Position numbers and translations under genes: made by a program | Source: Congeria kusceri | Taxonomy: Eukaryota; Mollusca; Bivalvia; Myida; Dreissenidae | DNA: 64,000 nucleotides | Reading direction: 5' to 3' | Assembly: GCA_027627225.1 (NCBI GenBank) | Contig: CM051033.1 | Location: forward strand, 47,766,016 to 47,830,015 | Shown here: one piece after another, positions 61,819-64,000 of the stretch | Position numbering within the stretch: the stretch's first letter is position 1 | How the letters are laid out: every line of letters starts with the position of its first letter | Notes under the pieces: generated by a model | Told to the model about the DNA's origin: nothing | What the model saw: the letters and a program-made list of their open reading frames with translations, nothing else | The model's database searches: none

Positions 61819-63238
61819 TATTTCTAATGCACTTACATTGTATATGCAGGTCTAATTCTTGTATGAATGTGGGGAAAATTGCATAAAAATAATGTCCCTG
61901 TAAGTATCCTCCACACCCACTTAAACAAGAATCACACGAAAATGTTTCATCTGGAGAAGACCATTCTTCTACCGAAATAACAGAAATACCATTGTATAAT
62001 GGTAAAAAAGTTTTCCACCATTTTAAATCCAATTTCACTTCAGCTGGTATTGCATGATAATCATTTTCACAGTTCAATGCATACACCTCCCTTAGCCAAT
62101 TCAATAGTCTGTTGATAAAAATGCGGCTTGCTTTCACGCACGCTCCCACAAAGTTCAGCTTGCCTAGTAATTGTTGTATTTCTTTTAAAGAAGCAACTTC
62201 CTTTCTTAACCAATGCTCTACTAATAACAATATTTCATTCAACCTATCTGGTGATATTTCCATAGTCATTTTAATGGTATCAAACATAACACCTAAGAAA
62301 ATCATTCTTGTCGTTGGTGGTACAGATTTATCTTTAGATTCTTCTAAACCACATTTCTGTAAAATATTTTCCAAACACAAATAAGCGAACTCAGCATATT
62401 CTATTTTTTCAGCACCGGCAAAGTCATCTAAATAATTAAGAACAATTACACCTAGTTTAAATAAAATATATGCTACAGCATTTGTTACTCTTTGACAAAT
62501 ATATGCTGCTGATCTGAGTCCCATAGATAAAACAGTATCACAAAATATGTGCTTTTTATATGTGAATGACACTAAATTATAATCACCAGGACAAATGTTA
62601 ATCTGTCTATAAGCCCGTTTTAGATCCTTTTTAAACAACATACAACCCTTTCCCTTTGCTTTTATCAAATCACTCATGTCATCTATTTTTGGAAACACTA
62701 AGTTTATAGATTCCCCTAGATATTCTGACTTGCTAATAAAGTCATTTAAGGCAGAACCTTTTGGAAAACTCAAGTCCAAAATTATTCTCCTATCTGTATC
62801 ATCCTTTTTAGGCACAGAGTTTAAGGGGGAGATTTTTAACTTACTAGTAAATGGATTAGATTTAAAGGGACCTAACACAGCATTATAACTCTTTTCTTTT
62901 GACAAATAATTTAACATCACTTCTGGAAATTCATTAGCTCCTCTATGATTATAATACTTCCACACTGGAAGCAAGATATCTAATGTGTTATCATATTCTA
63001 TTGTACCTATTGGAAAACCATACTTTAACAATTCACACACTGCCTTATCATTATAATCATGCAGCATAGTCTTCATAAACTCTGTATTGATTCTATTATT
63101 TACTGGAATTTTGCAACCAATATAATTATATATACCAGAAGCTTTAACTTTTTCATGAATCATTACCTTCTCATATGTATCATTCTGTGAATTATTTGTC
63201 TTTGAACAAATTTTGCATGATTTGGAGTGTGAACACAT
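61775..63238 (-). CDS. reverse transcriptase plus start of RNase H
   Basis: 487 residues. RNA-dependent DNA polymerase that copies the element's RNA. RT motifs: ISPLNSVPKKD and RRIILDLSFP (about 136-159), KKDLKRAYRQI with catalytic Asp205, MGLRSAAYICQRVTNAV (239-255), the YLDD box with Asp271-Asp272, and FLGVMFD (314-320). A thumb/connection region follows, then the first RNase H motif with Asp436 in CDSCLSGCGG. The last ~20 residues (from about QCKC) are out-of-frame sequence. The N-terminal 100 residues, including a short Cys-rich start (CKICSK), are not a domain that I know. The gag-like frame ends about 110 bases upstream, so translation may use reinitiation or the true start may differ. 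Confidence 0.9.
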   Translation of the reverse strand: MCSHSKSCKICSKTNNSQNDTYEKVMIHEKVKASGIYNYIGCKIPVNNRINTEFMKTMLHDYNDKAVCELLKYGFPIGTIEYDNTLDILLPVWKYYNHRGANEFPEVMLNYLSKEKSYNAVLGPFKSNPFTSKLKISPLNSVPKKDDTDRRIILDLSFPKGSALNDFISKSEYLGESINLVFPKIDDMSDLIKAKGKGCMLFKKDLKRAYRQINICPGDYNLVSFTYKKHIFCDTVLSMGLRSAAYICQRVTNAVAYILFKLGVIVLNYLDDFAGAEKIEYAEFAYLCLENILQKCGLEESKDKSVPPTTRMIFLGVMFDTIKMTMEISPDRLNEILLLVEHWLRKEVASLKEIQQLLGKLNFVGACVKASRIFINRLLNWLREVYALNCENDYHAIPAEVKLDLKWWKTFLPLYNGISVISVEEWSSPDETFSCDSCLSGCGGYLQGHYFYAIFPTFIQELDLHIQCKCIRNIGHCSECSSMAYDI

Positions 63239-63350
63239 GTTTACTTAATTTAGAGTTAAGATAATCTGATTCTGATTTAAAACAATATATCGGCAAAAAT
63301 TTGTCAATTATCATATTGTCTTCCTCAAACTTTTGTGAAATAGTGTTCAG

Positions 63351-64000
63351 TCACTTCAGTCGGCTGGGACATTCCTGAGAGCATTCCGGATGCTGTTGCT
63401 TGGAGTCGTCCTTTTGCCAACATGTAGCACAAATGTGAAGGGCGTACCTCATTTTTCCTTTAACAACTGTTGTATGATCAGTTTTATGTTGGCATTTATT
63501 TCTCTGATAGAGCCCACAAAACCACACGTTTGATTCTTCTTTACTCCCTGAATCTGGTTTCTTGCTTTTGAATGCTGAATTAATTGAATTCCTGATGTTG
63601 CTGGAATGTTTCATTTGAAATTTGTTCAATATAGCAATTTCTAAATATTGAAATTCATCATTCCATTTTTTCTTCCCTAGTTCGATTTCTCTTAGCACAG
63701 CTGCATAATAACTCTTCAAACCTTCAAATTCATAAGACATACTTAGATACATTATGCGTTTTAGTAATTCCAGTCTACCATTTCGTTCCATTGATTTGGT
63801 TCTAGAGTCAGATATTATTTCTAATTCTCCAGCTATAAACAAATTTAAATCCAAACTTTCAAATGTCATGTTTTTGCTAACGAATTCATATCTTAGATAT
63901 GTGTGTGGGTATCTTTGGGAATGTTTAACTTGATCATGGGATGTTACTGCAATGCCTGACTTTTTACTTCTACTTGCCTTGACTGACCTTTTTGAACTAG
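63351..64000 (-). CDS. gag-like protein of the retrotransposon, N-terminus outside window
   Basis: The frame is open from the window edge to TGA at 63353-63351, about 216 residues visible. An internal Met at 63869 is not needed as start, because upstream codons also encode plausible protein (HSQRYPHTYLRYEFVSKN). A helical region (about SMERNGRLELLKRIMYLSMS) precedes a basic linker and a C-terminal Cys/His cluster: WFCGLYQRNKCQHKTDH, then HICATCWQ, then HPECSQECP. This resembles the zinc-binding tail of gag-like proteins in invertebrate DIRS-group elements and is expected to bind element RNA. The spacer to the RT frame is 112 bases. Confidence 0.75.
   Translation of the reverse strand, partial: SSKRSVKASRSKKSGIAVTSHDQVKHSQRYPHTYLRYEFVSKNMTFESLDLNLFIAGELEIISDSRTKSMERNGRLELLKRIMYLSMSYEFEGLKSYYAAVLREIELGKKKWNDEFQYLEIAILNKFQMKHSSNIRNSINSAFKSKKPDSGSKEESNVWFCGLYQRNKCQHKTDHTTVVKGKMRYALHICATCWQKDDSKQQHPECSQECPSRLK

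Larger units (their letters stand above)
60494..64000 (-). mobile_element. tyrosine-recombinase retrotransposon (DIRS/Ngaro type), 5' end outside window
   Basis: Reading leftward on the minus strand: gag-like protein, reverse transcriptase, RNase H, tyrosine recombinase. This order, with a recombinase instead of a DDE integrase, defines the DIRS order of retrotransposons. No methyltransferase domain is seen between RNase H and recombinase, which points toward a Ngaro-like arrangement rather than classical DIRS1. Termini are not identified; the 5' end lies beyond 64000. One frame change separates RT from most of RNase H; the other frames are intact, so the copy is fairly young. Confidence 0.88.

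Noticed and set aside
60723..62888. + strand frames opposite the retrotransposon genes (60723-61130, 61309-61578, 62112-62384, 62676-62888)
   Set aside because: Antisense shadows of the recombinase and RT coding sequence.

Overview
The window looks like AT-rich genomic DNA from a marine invertebrate, most likely a mollusc (bivalve-like). The evidence is spliced coding sequence with GT/AG introns, a tRNA-headed SINE whose body resembles those common in molluscs, a tyrosine-recombinase (DIRS/Ngaro-type) retrotransposon, many small non-autonomous DNA transposons, and very long tandem arrays. The species assignment is inference. Nothing prokaryotic (operons, ribosome binding sites, CRISPR) is seen.

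Layout. Bases 1-11217 are sparse. They hold three possible 3' terminal exons (1-252 +, 1726-1826 +, 9284-9371 -), a SINE fragment, several terminal-inverted-repeat (TIR) elements (2771-2969, 4060-5237, 7653-7939), a 28-bp minisatellite (5348-6310) with a decayed opposite-strand relic at 8091-8184, and a 465-bp direct duplication (8309-8776 and 10478-10941). Bases 11218-20483 are a 65-bp satellite array. Bases 20484-24983 are a 4.5-kb spacer carrying nested foldback elements and a 1.04-kb TIR element made of degenerate short motifs. Bases 24984-54305 are a second 65-bp satellite array of about 450 units.

The central observation is that the two arrays are one satellite family in opposite orientation. 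The reverse complement of the second-array consensus aligns over 65 positions without an indel to the first-array consensus (my count is 12 differences). About 38.6 kb of the 64 kb is therefore one large inverted satellite structure around a transposon-filled spacer. The second array has layered segmental duplications (2275, 2104, 2729 and about 9878 bp) and two short islands in flipped orientation with palindromic exits. An 18-bp telomere-type TTAGGG stretch sits inside one unit near the outer edge of the first array.

The right flank has the only confident genes. A four-exon RecQ-like helicase (55410-57902, +) has the helicase core and the RecQ zinc-binding segment but no winged-helix or HRDC region; its first exon carries two compensating single-base homopolymer shifts. 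At 60494-64000 on the minus strand lies a tyrosine-recombinase retrotransposon in the order gag-like, reverse transcriptase, RNase H, recombinase. It runs off the window edge and has a frame change between RT and RNase H. Between these genes, two small TTAA-flanked elements abut and share one TTAA.
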